Shown: positions 1 through 6,242, numbered from the stretch's first letter. The stretch: DNA of 7,833 nucleotides from a bacterium UBP1_UBA4783 (GCA_002403075.1 DHHB01000040.1:1-7833), one strand, 5' to 3'. Notes: generated by a model not told the origin, from the sequence alone. Numbers and translations are program-made.

Positions 1-460
1 CACCGACCGGGGCAGGATCGCGATCGTCATCTGCTACGACGTCGAGTTTCCCGAGCTCGTCCGCATCGCGAGGAGCAAGGGGGCGCAGATCATTTTCGTT
101 CCGTTCAACGCCGACGAGCGCCGCGCCTACCTGAGGGTCCGGTACTGCGCGCAGGCGCGCGCCATAGAGAACCAGCTCTACGTCGTCATGAGCGGATGCG
201 TCGGCAATCTCCCCAAGGTCGAGAACCTCGATATCCACTTCGCGCAGTCGGCGATATTCACTCCGTGCGATTTTCCCTTCCATCGCGAGGGGATCGCCAC
301 CGAGGCTTCCCTCAACACGGAGACGATCATCTTTCAGGATCTCGATCTCAATCTCCTGCGCTGGCAGAAGGAGTTCGGGACCGTTCAGACGTACGGCGAC
401 AGAAAGCGCGACCTCTACCGCGTGATCTACAACGAGGACGGCAAAGAGCGCGAGGCATAA
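1..460 (+). CDS. Carbon-nitrogen hydrolase (nitrilase superfamily, Rim1/YhcX-like), C-terminal part
   Basis: The reading frame is open from the window edge (codons start at base 2) and ends at TAA 458-460, so only about 152 C-terminal residues are present. The visible part begins just before the nitrilase nucleophile: ICYDVEFPE, with the catalytic Cys codon at bases 32-34. The Glu and Lys of the usual Glu-Lys-Cys triad lie upstream, outside the window. A run such as GCVGNLPKVENLDIHFAQSA followed by ILTPCDFPF-like residues, and the ending GTVQTYGDRKRDLYRV, is typical of the Rim1-like branch. In many bacteria that branch is fused behind an N-terminal GNAT acetyltransferase domain (as in Bacillus YhcX), and the same is possible here but cannot be seen. 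Family members hydrolyse C-N bonds in amides or nitriles; the substrate is not inferable. The desulfhydrase gene follows after 55 bp and may be co-transcribed. Confidence 0.88.
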   Translation, partial: TDRGRIAIVICYDVEFPELVRIARSKGAQIIFVPFNADERRAYLRVRYCAQARAIENQLYVVMSGCVGNLPKVENLDIHFAQSAIFTPCDFPFHREGIATEASLNTETIIFQDLDLNLLRWQKEFGTVQTYGDRKRDLYRVIYNEDGKEREA

Positions 461-515
461 GGCCGGTTACGGTTCGTGCGTCGCCGGGGAAGCGGGCTCC
501 GCCGGGAGGATAGCC

Positions 516-1514
516 ATGGTGATCGATCTCGATTCCGTTCCGAGGCTGCGGCTCAATTTTCTTCCCACGCCTCTCGTCGAACTCGCCCGTCTCGGCTCGG
601 CCCTCGGCGGTCCGAGGATCTTCATGAAACGCGACGATCTCACGGGGCTCGGTCTCGGCGGCAACAAAACGAGAAAGCTCGAATTCCTCCTCGGCGACGC
701 GCTCGCGCGGAGCTGCGACTGCGTCGTCACGGGGGGCGCCATGCAGTCGAACCACTGCCGCCAGACGGCCGCGGCGTGCGCCGCCTCGGGGCTTGAGTGT
801 CATCTCGCGCTCGGGGGAGAGCGGCCGCCCGCGCCGTCCGGCACGCTGCTTCTCGATTATCTCTTCGGCGCGCACGTCCACTGGTGCGGCGGCGAGACCA
901 AGGGGGAGCGTATCCCTTCGATCGCCGGGGAGCTGCGGGCGATAGGGCGCCGGCCGTACGTCATTCCCTTCGGAGGATCGAACGCCGTGGGCGCCCTCGG
1001 GTTCGTCGCGGCGATCGCGGAGATCGAACGGCAGTTCCTCGACATGAACGTGCCGGCGCGGCGCATCGTGATCCCCTCGAGCTCGGGCGGTACGCACGCC
1101 GGCATGGCCGTCGGCGTGGACCTCCACGACATGCCGGTCGAGGTGATCGGTATCGGGATCGACCGCGACTCTCCCGGCGAGCCGCCCTACGAAGAGGAGC
1201 TCGCCGGCGCCGCGAACGCCGTCGCCGCGCTGCTCGGAACGGAAGCGCGTTACTCCCCGGCCGATTTTCATATGCGCTACGGCTATCTCGGGGGCGGCTA
1301 CGCGGTCGTCGGGGAGCTCGAGCGCGAGGCGATCCGGCTCGTCGCCTCGACGGAGGGCATCCTCCTCGATCCCGTGTACTCGGGGCGCGCCATGGGGGCG
1401 CTCATCGACATGATCAGGAGCGGCGAGCTGTCGCGAAGCGACCCGGTCGTCTTCTGGCACACGGGAGGAATTCCCGCGATCTTCGAGCACGAGAGAGAGC
1501 TCGGTCCGGCGTGA
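516..1514 (+). CDS. D-cysteine desulfhydrase-type PLP-dependent enzyme (ACC deaminase family)
   Basis: A complete 332-residue protein of the normal family length. Start ATG 516 has the Shine-Dalgarno sequence GGGAGGA at 504-510. The fold-type II PLP enzyme is recognised by GLGGNKTRKLEFL, where Lys51 should form the Schiff base, and by GGAMQSNHCRQTAAA, where Ser78-Asn79 hold the cofactor; these numbers coincide with ACC deaminase. Two family members are hard to tell apart. ACC deaminases carry Glu and Leu at the two specificity sites (295 and 322), whereas D-cysteine desulfhydrases carry Thr-like residues. Here the sites read DPVYSGRAM (Tyr288-Ser289) and HTGG (Thr316), which favours D-cysteine desulfhydrase (DcyD-like), releasing sulfide, ammonia and pyruvate from D-cysteine. 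L-cysteate sulfo-lyase (CuyA) is a close relative and is not excluded. Probably cytoplasmic. It is the last gene before a new promoter. Confidence 0.88.
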   Translation: MVIDLDSVPRLRLNFLPTPLVELARLGSALGGPRIFMKRDDLTGLGLGGNKTRKLEFLLGDALARSCDCVVTGGAMQSNHCRQTAAACAASGLECHLALGGERPPAPSGTLLLDYLFGAHVHWCGGETKGERIPSIAGELRAIGRRPYVIPFGGSNAVGALGFVAAIAEIERQFLDMNVPARRIVIPSSSGGTHAGMAVGVDLHDMPVEVIGIGIDRDSPGEPPYEEELAGAANAVAALLGTEARYSPADFHMRYGYLGGGYAVVGELEREAIRLVASTEGILLDPVYSGRAMGALIDMIRSGELSRSDPVVFWHTGGIPAIFEHERELGPA

Positions 1515-1561
1515 TGGGCTCCGAGCCGCGCGGCCCGCGCGCGGAACCGCGATATACCCCC

Positions 1562-1591
1562 TTGAGCAGCCATAATAATCTATGGTATAAT
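1562..1591 (+). promoter_or_regulatory. Sigma-70-like promoter
   Basis: TTGAGC at 1562-1567 and a perfect TATAAT at 1586-1591 are separated by 18 bp. The segment is sharply AT-rich compared with its surroundings. The expected transcription start is about 1597-1600, so the transcript of the following gene would begin on the hairpin at 1597-1623. The site lies 48 bp after the desulfhydrase stop codon, which indicates a new transcription unit. Confidence 0.7.
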
Positions 1592-1596
1592 GAATT

Positions 1597-1623
1597 ATGA
1601 GGCGGGAGACGATCCCGCCTCAT
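1597..1623 (+). promoter_or_regulatory. Perfect 11-bp stem-loop at the 5' end of the predicted mRNA
   Basis: ATGAGGCGGGA (1597-1607) and TCCCGCCTCAT (1613-1623) are perfect reverse complements around the 5-nt loop GACGA. The hairpin starts about 6 nt after the -10 box, so it would form the very 5' end of the transcript. It abuts the likely Shine-Dalgarno GAGG (1624-1627). No T-run follows, so it does not look like an intrinsic terminator. A 5' mRNA stabiliser, a translational control element or a protein-binding operator are all possible. Confidence 0.6.
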
Positions 1624-1636
1624 GAGGATGAAAAGC

Positions 1637-2491
1637 ATGCACGATGACGCTCCGAATAGAGACCTTATCGTGCGGGCGGAGGACCTGATCCTGCGTCTGC
1701 GCGAGGTGCGCTCGGCCCGTATCTACACCGACGAGGAGGGCCGGATCACCGAGATCCACGTCGTCGCCGAGACGGAACGCGCCCCGAAGCTCATCGCGCG
1801 AGACGTAGAGACCTGTCTCAAGGCCGCACTCGGCATCTCGGTCGATTACCGCAAGATCGGAGTCGTCGTCATGGAGCCCCGCAAGGAAACATCCGGCGGC
1901 GAAGGAGCAGCCCGCGATCCCGCCCCGCCCGAGCCGGCGCCGGCCTCGGCGGATCAAACGGCCGAGGAACCGGTCGATCTGCGGGAGCTGCTCGCGGAGG
2001 CGGGGGAGGCCCCGTCGCTCGAGCCGGCTCGCGCCGGCTCGGCCGAAGAGGGCTCCGCGCTCGAGTTTCTCGAGGAGGACGCGCGCGTCCGGTTCCGGTC
2101 GATCGGCGTCACGATCGAGGGGGAGCGGGTCGAGGTCGAGGTGAAGCTCGAGAAGAGCGGTCTCGTCGTTACGGGGGTCGGCAGCGACGTTCGCAGGGGC
2201 GGGAGCCACGCCGCCGCTGCCGCCGCGGCCGCGCTCGCCGCGGTCGGAGAGCTCGTCGACGAAAGCGTGCACCTCTGTCTCGACGGCGTCGCGGAGACGG
2301 CGGTTGCGGGCCGTCCGACCGTGTGCGTCGTCGTGAGCGTCGTGCGAGGAAGAGAGGCCGCGCGCTTCGCCGGCTGCGCCCTCGCGGGGGACGACCGGAG
2401 CGAATCGGCCGCGCTCGCCGTGCTCGACGCGCTCAACCGTCCCCTCGGCCGATGGAAGCTCCGCCGCGAGATCCATTACCGCATTACCTGA
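1637..2491 (+). CDS. Conserved hypothetical protein with an internally duplicated C-terminal domain
   Basis: A 284-residue protein that I cannot assign to a characterised family. I chose ATG 1637 because GAGG at 1624-1627 lies 9 nt upstream; the in-frame ATGs at 1622 (inside a hairpin) and 1628 have no ribosome binding site. Three parts are visible. Residues 8-80 form a compact alpha/beta module with ARIYTDEEGRITEIHVVAE, then PKLIARDVE and a VDYRKIGVVV strand. Residues 81-148 are a Pro/Ala/Glu-rich acidic linker, probably disordered. Residues 150-284 contain two similar halves, about 157-207 and 217-270. Each has a beta strand (VEVEVKLEKSG; VCVVVSVVRGRE), a Gly-containing turn, then a Ser-and-Ala-rich helix, ending ALAAV and AVLDALNRPLG. 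There is no signal peptide or membrane segment, so it is likely cytoplasmic. From memory, proteins of similar layout occur unannotated in other bacteria; that is not verified here. It has its own promoter and no evident operon partner. Confidence 0.8.
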   Translation: MHDDAPNRDLIVRAEDLILRLREVRSARIYTDEEGRITEIHVVAETERAPKLIARDVETCLKAALGISVDYRKIGVVVMEPRKETSGGEGAARDPAPPEPAPASADQTAEEPVDLRELLAEAGEAPSLEPARAGSAEEGSALEFLEEDARVRFRSIGVTIEGERVEVEVKLEKSGLVVTGVGSDVRRGGSHAAAAAAAALAAVGELVDESVHLCLDGVAETAVAGRPTVCVVVSVVRGREAARFAGCALAGDDRSESAALAVLDALNRPLGRWKLRREIHYRIT

Positions 2492-2499
2492 AGAAAAAA

Positions 2500-2527
2500 G
2501 CGCGTTCGCGCGATAATTTCCCTTTTC
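2500..2527 (+). terminator. Weak terminator-like hairpin
   Basis: After the stop codon, an A-rich stretch (2491-2499) precedes the short stem CGCG-TTCG-CGCG (2501-2512), followed by the T-rich segment ATAATTTCCCTTTT. The layout resembles an intrinsic terminator, but the stem has only 4 bp and the T-tract is interrupted by cytosines. Confidence 0.35.
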
Positions 2528-2581
2528 CCTTGAACTTGAAACCGATACACTATGGCTCGAGGATTCCGCGCGGCCGTGCTT

Positions 2582-2598
2582 TTGGCATGGAACCTGCT
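2582..2598 (+). promoter_or_regulatory. Sigma-54 (-24/-12) promoter candidate
   Basis: TTGGCATGGAACCTGCT matches the sigma-54 consensus YTGGCACGRNNNTTGCW at 12 of 14 specified positions. The essential GG (2584-2585) and GC (2596-2597) are exactly 10 nt apart. Transcription would start near 2609, giving a leader of about 74 nt before the HD-GYP gene. TTGGC (2582-2586) and GCCAA (2599-2603) also form an inverted repeat, so an RNA structure is an alternative reading. No obvious enhancer site for an activator was recognised. Confidence 0.5.
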
Positions 2599-2643
2599 GC
2601 CAATAGCGTGTTTACGCCAGTAGCACACCGGAGGGCCAAGGAA

Positions 2644-2679
2644 GTGCTGTGCTGCGTCATTCAGCAACGACCCGGGTGA
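2644..2679 (+). other. Possible 11-codon leader ORF
   Basis: GTG 2644 opens a short frame encoding VLCCVIQQRPG, ending at TGA 2677-2679. A GGAGG at 2630-2634 is 9 nt upstream. Its stop overlaps the GGTGA ribosome binding site of the HD-GYP gene, which would permit translational coupling. The region can also fold: GTAGCACA (2620-2627) pairs with TGTGCTGC (2649-2656), one G-U pair included. It may equally be chance. Confidence 0.2.
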
Positions 2680-2682
2680 GGC

Positions 2683-3999
2683 TTGATACAAGACGTCAAT
2701 AGGGCGCGGTGGAGCTTCAGGCTCTACTATGTTCTCTTCATCGCGGCGGGAGTTCTCTTTTTCGCCTATCTCCTGGGCGGATTTCCGTCCGGCCGCTGGC
2801 GCGACATACTCCTCTTCGTCTGTCTCATCATCATCGCCGATTCCGTGCAGATCTCGCTCCCGCGGGGCGGCGCTTCGATATACGCGTCCTCGCCGATCGA
2901 TCTCGCCGGCATCGTGCTCTTCGGTCCCGCGGTCATGGCGGTGATCGAGGGGATCGCGACGGTCGTCACCGAGGGGATTCTCCAGCGGCGATCGATCAGG
3001 AAGCTCGCCTTCAACGTTCCGCTTCTCGTCATGACGGTCGGCATATCGGGCATCGTGTATCGCGCCTTCGGTCCGCTCGCCGACATCCGCTCGCCGATGT
3101 TTCTCGTGCCGCTCATGGCGGCCGGGATCGTCTACTACCTCTTCAACACGTGGGCCGTGAGCCTCGTTATATCGCTCTCGGACGGCAGGAATCCGCTGCA
3201 CGTCTGGCGGCAGAACTACATGTGGAACTTCTTCCACATCCTCGCGTTCATCCCCGTCGGCGCGATCATCGCGCTCCTCTACCAGAACTCGGGCGTCTGG
3301 ACGATCGCGCTTCTCATCATTCCGCTCTTCCTCGCGCGCTATTCGTTCCAGCTCTATCTCGACATGCGCGAGGCCCACATCAACACGGTCGCCGCGCTCA
3401 CGAGCGCGATCGACGCCTCGGATCCCTTTACGCACGGACACTCCTTCCGCGTGTCGCGCTACGCGCTGCGCGTCGGACGGGAGATGGGCCTCTCGTCGCG
3501 CGACATGGAGATGCTGGAGTACGCGGGGCTCCTGCACGACATCGGCAAGATCGCGATCCAGAACGACATCCTCCTCAAGGTGGGTCCGCTCACCGAGGAG
3601 GAGTGGCGTTCGCTCAAGGCGCACCCGAACATCGGCGCCGACATCGTCGAACAGCTCAAGTTCCTTCGCGAGGCGGCGGAGGTGATCCGGAGCCACCACG
3701 AGCGCCCCGACGGCACGGGCTATCCGCGCGGCATGCGGGGCGAGGAGATCCCGCTCGCGGCGCGCATCCTGAACGTCGTCGACGCCTTCGACGCCATGAC
3801 CTCGGACCGGCCGTACCGCAAGGCGCTCCCCGTCGAGCGCGTGATCGAGGAGCTCGAGACCTACCGGGGGATGCAGTTCGACGCGGAAGTCACCGACATC
3901 ATCCTCGATCTCCACAGGAAGGGCGAGTTCCGGATCATCGTCGAGACGGACGCGACGACCGAGATCTACGACTCGCTCGTCGAACACGTTCAGGTCTGA
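2683..3999 (+). CDS. Membrane HD-GYP domain protein (probable cyclic-di-GMP phosphodiesterase)
   Basis: A 438-residue protein. TTG 2683 is the only sensible start: an in-frame TGA lies at 2677 and the next in-frame ATG is within the membrane domain. GGTGA (2675-2679), 3 nt before TTG, matches the 3' part of the extended Shine-Dalgarno. Residues 13-222 form about seven hydrophobic helices (roughly 13-31, 41-57, 72-100, 108-126, 137-160, 178-197, 203-222), a probable membrane sensor or anchor of a type I cannot name. A short helix leads into an HD-GYP domain at about 235-415. Metal-site motifs are intact: HGHS (251-254), LLHDIGK with His285-Asp286, HPNIG from His314, HHERPDGTGYP (338-348) with the GYP signature, and VDAFDAMTSDRPYR with Asp367. 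These domains typically hydrolyse cyclic-di-GMP to pGpG and GMP. There is no GGDEF or receiver domain. The gene appears monocistronic and possibly sigma-54 dependent. Confidence 0.92.
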   Translation: MIQDVNRARWSFRLYYVLFIAAGVLFFAYLLGGFPSGRWRDILLFVCLIIIADSVQISLPRGGASIYASSPIDLAGIVLFGPAVMAVIEGIATVVTEGILQRRSIRKLAFNVPLLVMTVGISGIVYRAFGPLADIRSPMFLVPLMAAGIVYYLFNTWAVSLVISLSDGRNPLHVWRQNYMWNFFHILAFIPVGAIIALLYQNSGVWTIALLIIPLFLARYSFQLYLDMREAHINTVAALTSAIDASDPFTHGHSFRVSRYALRVGREMGLSSRDMEMLEYAGLLHDIGKIAIQNDILLKVGPLTEEEWRSLKAHPNIGADIVEQLKFLREAAEVIRSHHERPDGTGYPRGMRGEEIPLAARILNVVDAFDAMTSDRPYRKALPVERVIEELETYRGMQFDAEVTDIILDLHRKGEFRIIVETDATTEIYDSLVEHVQV

Positions 4000-4038
4000 T
4001 CCCCGATCTTCACCGCAGGTCCGCGGGGCGCGGCGCCG

Positions 4039-4058
4039 CGCGGGCGCAGCCGCCCGCG
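4039..4058 (+). terminator. GC-rich hairpin after the HD-GYP gene
   Basis: CGCGGGCG (4039-4046) and CGCCCGCG (4051-4058) form a perfect 8-bp stem around CAGC. Just before it lies the palindrome GCGCGGCGCCGCGC. It sits 40 nt past the HD-GYP stop codon and before the purM promoter, as a terminator would. No T-run follows, so intrinsic termination is uncertain. Confidence 0.35.
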
Positions 4059-4064
4059 GCCGCG

Positions 4065-4088
4065 TTCACCGGCGGATTCACCGGCAGA
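4065..4088 (+). repeat. Tandem 12-bp direct repeat upstream of the purM promoter
   Basis: TTCACCGGCGGA (4065-4076) is followed directly by TTCACCGGCAGA (4077-4088), one mismatch. A looser third copy of the core, TCACCGGGCGG, begins at 4097. The block ends 29 bp before the -10 box, a position suited to a regulator binding site. It could also be a simple slippage repeat. Confidence 0.5.
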
Positions 4089-4117
4089 TTTCGCTCTCAC
4101 CGGGCGGCCGATTCGGG

Positions 4118-4123
4118 TATAAT
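4118..4123 (+). promoter_or_regulatory. -10 box of a probable purM promoter
   Basis: A perfect TATAAT stands 50 nt before the purM start. No recognisable TTGACA-like -35 element lies at 16-18 bp, so the promoter is either weak or activator-dependent. No PurR-type operator was recognised. Confidence 0.5.
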
Positions 4124-4173
4124 GCCCGTGTCCCGGCAATCGTCGTTTCCCGGTCGCTATCGAGGAGGAACAG

Positions 4174-5208
4174 GTGGGATCGAGGTATCGTGAATCGGGC
4201 GTCGATATCGACGCCGCGAACAGGGCGAAAAAACGCATCGCCGCGCTCGCGCGCGAGACGTGGGGACCGGAGGTTCTCTCCGAGATCGGCAACTTCGGCG
4301 GGCTTTTCGCGATGCCGGGCGGCATGGCGAAACCGGTGCTCGTCTCGAGCGTCGACGGCGTCGGGACGAAGCTCAAGGTCGCGTTTCTCGCGGGCAGGCA
4401 CGACACGATCGGCGAGGACCTCGTCAACCATTGCGTGAACGACATCCTCGTGCAGGGCGCCGAGCCGCTCTTTTTCCTCGATTACGTGGCCTCGGGCGTC
4501 CTCGAGCCGGCCGTCGTCGCCGACGTGATCAAGGGGCTCGCCCGCGGCTGCCGGGAGAACGGCTGCGCGCTCATCGGCGGCGAAACCGCCGAGATGCCCG
4601 GATTCTACGAGACGGGCGAATACGATCTCGCCGGCTGCATCGTCGGCGTCGTCGATCTGCCGCGGCTCATCGACGGGCGCTCGATCGCGCCGGGCGATGC
4701 GATCTGGGCGTTTCCCTCGAGCGGCCTCCATACGAACGGCTACAGCCTCGCGCGGAAGATCGTCTTCGACGAGCAGAAGCTTTCGATCGACGACGAAATT
4801 CCCGGCACCGGCGCGACGGCCGGCGAGGCGCTGCTCGCCGTGCACCGGAGCTACCTCCCTGAGATCCGGGATCTTCGCTCCCGCGCGGAGGTCAAGGGTC
4901 TCGCGCACATCACGGGAGGCGGCCTTCTCGAGAACGTTCCCCGCGTGCTGCCGCCGGGGACGGCCGTCGAGATCGACGTCTCCTCGTGGGAGGTGCCGCC
5001 GCTGTTCCGGTATCTCAAGGAGCGCGGCCGCGTCGAGTGGGAAGAGATGTACCGGGTGTTCAACACGGGCGTCGGCATGGTCGTCATCGTCGGATCCGAG
5101 AGCGGCGAGGCGATGCGTTCCGGGAAGTTCCGCTGGAAGCCTTTTCCGATCGGGACGGTCGTCCCTGGGGATCGGGTCGTTCATCTGAAAAACGTTCCCG
5201 CCCGCTGA
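4174..5208 (+). CDS. purM: Phosphoribosylformylglycinamidine cyclo-ligase (AIR synthetase)
   Basis: A complete 344-residue protein, the same size as E. coli PurM (about 345). It closes the imidazole ring of 5-aminoimidazole ribonucleotide from formylglycinamidine ribonucleotide using ATP, step five of purine synthesis, in the cytoplasm. The start is GTG 4174, preceded by the strong Shine-Dalgarno GAGGAGG at 4162-4168. Family signatures occur in order: GVDIDAANRAKKRI at the N-terminus, the ATP-site motif SVDGVGTKLK (Asp61-Lys66), NHCVNDILVQGAEPLFFLDY, IGGETAEMPGFY (134-145), SSGLHTNGYSLARKI, the HITGGGLLENVPR loop and MYRVFNTGVGM near the C-terminus. All look intact. It has a -10 box of its own. 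The usual neighbours purN, purF or purD are absent; the next gene, rudS, starts 65 bp later without a clear promoter and may be co-transcribed. Confidence 0.97.
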   Translation: MGSRYRESGVDIDAANRAKKRIAALARETWGPEVLSEIGNFGGLFAMPGGMAKPVLVSSVDGVGTKLKVAFLAGRHDTIGEDLVNHCVNDILVQGAEPLFFLDYVASGVLEPAVVADVIKGLARGCRENGCALIGGETAEMPGFYETGEYDLAGCIVGVVDLPRLIDGRSIAPGDAIWAFPSSGLHTNGYSLARKIVFDEQKLSIDDEIPGTGATAGEALLAVHRSYLPEIRDLRSRAEVKGLAHITGGGLLENVPRVLPPGTAVEIDVSSWEVPPLFRYLKERGRVEWEEMYRVFNTGVGMVVIVGSESGEAMRSGKFRWKPFPIGTVVPGDRVVHLKNVPAR

Positions 5209-5236
5209 GGGCGCCGTTTCGGGCGCACGCCCGGCG

Positions 5237-5252
5237 GCCCGCGCACGCGGGC
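5237..5252 (+). other. Hairpin in the purM-rudS gap
   Basis: GCCCGC (5237-5242) and GCGGGC (5247-5252) can form a 6-bp stem with loop GCAC. No T-run follows and no promoter was recognised in the 65-bp gap, so read-through from purM is plausible. In such GC-rich sequence short stems are expected by chance. Confidence 0.25.
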
Positions 5253-5273
5253 GGTAGAAGGGTGAGGTGTTCC

Positions 5274-6242
5274 ATGAGCGGAGAGTTGCGGCCGCGCGTC
5301 GTCGTGAGCCGGTGCATCGAGTTCGACCGCTGCCGGTACAACGGCGACATGATATCGAGCGACGTCGTCCGGGCTCTCAAGAAGCACGTCGACTTCGTGC
5401 CCGTGTGCGCCGAGGTCGAGATCGGCCTCGGCGTGCCGCGGGATCCGATCCGCGTCGTGACCTTCGACGGGGAACTGCGTCTCGTGCAGCCCTCGACGGA
5501 GCTCGACGTCACGGACAGGATGAAGAGCTTCGCCGCCTCGTACCTCGCCTCCGTCGGCGTCGTGGACGGATTCCTCCTCAAAAGCCGTTCCCCCTCGTGC
5601 GGCATCAAGGACGTGAAGGTGTTCCCCGGGCTCGCGAAACAGGCCGCGGTCGCCCGGGGCGCGGGGTTCTTCGGTGCGGCGGTTCTCGAGCGGTTCGCCG
5701 GCCGGCCGGTCGAGGACGAGGCTCGCCTCACGAACTTCCGCATCCGCGAGCATTACCTCACGGCTCTTTGGGCGCTCGCGCGGTTCCGCGCGGCGCGCGA
5801 GGCGGGAGGGATGCGCGATCTCGTCGACTACCACTCGAGGAACAAGCTGCTCCTCATGGCGTACAACCAAACCGCGATGCGCTCGCTCGGGCGCGTCGTC
5901 GCGAACCACGAGCATGCAGGCGCCGCCGAAGCGTTCGCCGCGTACGAGGCGGAGCTCCGCGGCGCGCTCGCGAAACCCTCTCGATTCACCTCGAATATCA
6001 ACGTTCTCATGCACGCGCTGGGGTATTTTTCGGACGAGATCTCGCCGTCGGAGCGCAGGCATTTTCTCGGCACGCTCGAGCGCTACCGCGCGGAAAAGAT
6101 TCCGCTGAGCGCGGCGATCGCCGTCGTGACGGCGTGGCTCGCCCGGTTCGACGTGCCCTACCTCGCGCAGCAGACCTTCTTCGAGCCCTATCCCGAGGAG
6201 CTCGTCGAGATAACGGACTCGGGCAAGGGAAGGGATCTCTAG
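5274..6242 (+). CDS. rudS: tRNA 4-thiouridine desulfidase RudS-type protein (TudS/DUF523 plus DUF1722/YbgA)
   Basis: A 322-residue two-domain protein. ATG 5274 is preceded by GTGAGGTG, with GAGG at 5264-5267, 6 nt upstream. Residues 8-155 are DUF523 (TudS): VSRCIEFDRCRYNG, VCAEVEIGLGVPRDP and KSRSPSCGIKD. Cys14, Cys45 and Cys109 are the expected ligands of a [4Fe-4S] cluster, with Glu47 and Ser106 at the positions of the family's catalytic residues. Residues about 190-312 are DUF1722 (YbgA-like): YHSRNKLLLMAYNQ, NVLMHALGYF and the ending PYLAQQTFFEPYPEELVEI. Published work on this exact fusion (RudS) shows that it removes sulfur from 4-thiouridine in tRNA, with DUF1722 helping to bind tRNA. 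Assignment here rests on architecture and motifs. CAE replaces the usual CPE at residues 45-47. The stop TAG directly abuts the ATG of the following gene, so the two are almost certainly one operon. Confidence 0.9.
   Translation: MSGELRPRVVVSRCIEFDRCRYNGDMISSDVVRALKKHVDFVPVCAEVEIGLGVPRDPIRVVTFDGELRLVQPSTELDVTDRMKSFAASYLASVGVVDGFLLKSRSPSCGIKDVKVFPGLAKQAAVARGAGFFGAAVLERFAGRPVEDEARLTNFRIREHYLTALWALARFRAAREAGGMRDLVDYHSRNKLLLMAYNQTAMRSLGRVVANHEHAGAAEAFAAYEAELRGALAKPSRFTSNINVLMHALGYFSDEISPSERRHFLGTLERYRAEKIPLSAAIAVVTAWLARFDVPYLAQQTFFEPYPEELVEITDSGKGRDL

Noticed and set aside
797..1600. Long + strand frame overlapping the desulfhydrase
   Set aside because: Its Arg/Ala-rich translation is a shifted reading of a gene with clear family motifs. 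The frame 2709-4193 over the HD-GYP gene is the same type of shadow.
1597..1623. Intrinsic terminator of the desulfhydrase gene
   Set aside because: The hairpin lies downstream of a good promoter and is followed by the start region of the next gene, not by a T-run.
1622..1636. Upstream ATG starts (1622 and 1628) for the hypothetical protein
   Set aside because: Neither has a Shine-Dalgarno sequence and the first lies inside the hairpin stem; ATG 1637 has GAGG at a proper distance.
2530..2551. Sigma-70 promoter TTGAAC ... TACACT before the HD-GYP gene
   Set aside because: The two boxes are only 10 bp apart, too close for a working sigma-70 promoter; no better pairing was found.
2540..2682. 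Cyclic-di-GMP riboswitch before the HD-GYP gene
   Set aside because: This would be logical for the gene, but the conserved cores of the class I and class II c-di-GMP riboswitches are not present in the leader.
2476..3987. 503-codon antisense open frame
   Set aside because: It lies wholly opposite the HD-GYP gene, its translation is rich in Arg, Asp and Glu without any domain, and such frames arise from G/C third-position bias. The same applies to antisense frames at 348-1490, 4078-5184 and 5181-6062.
4986..5273. Extension of the rudS frame upstream into purM
   Set aside because: The 96 extra codons overlap purM in another frame, are Arg-rich, and show no homology; ATG 5274 has its own ribosome binding site and starts right at the DUF523 domain.
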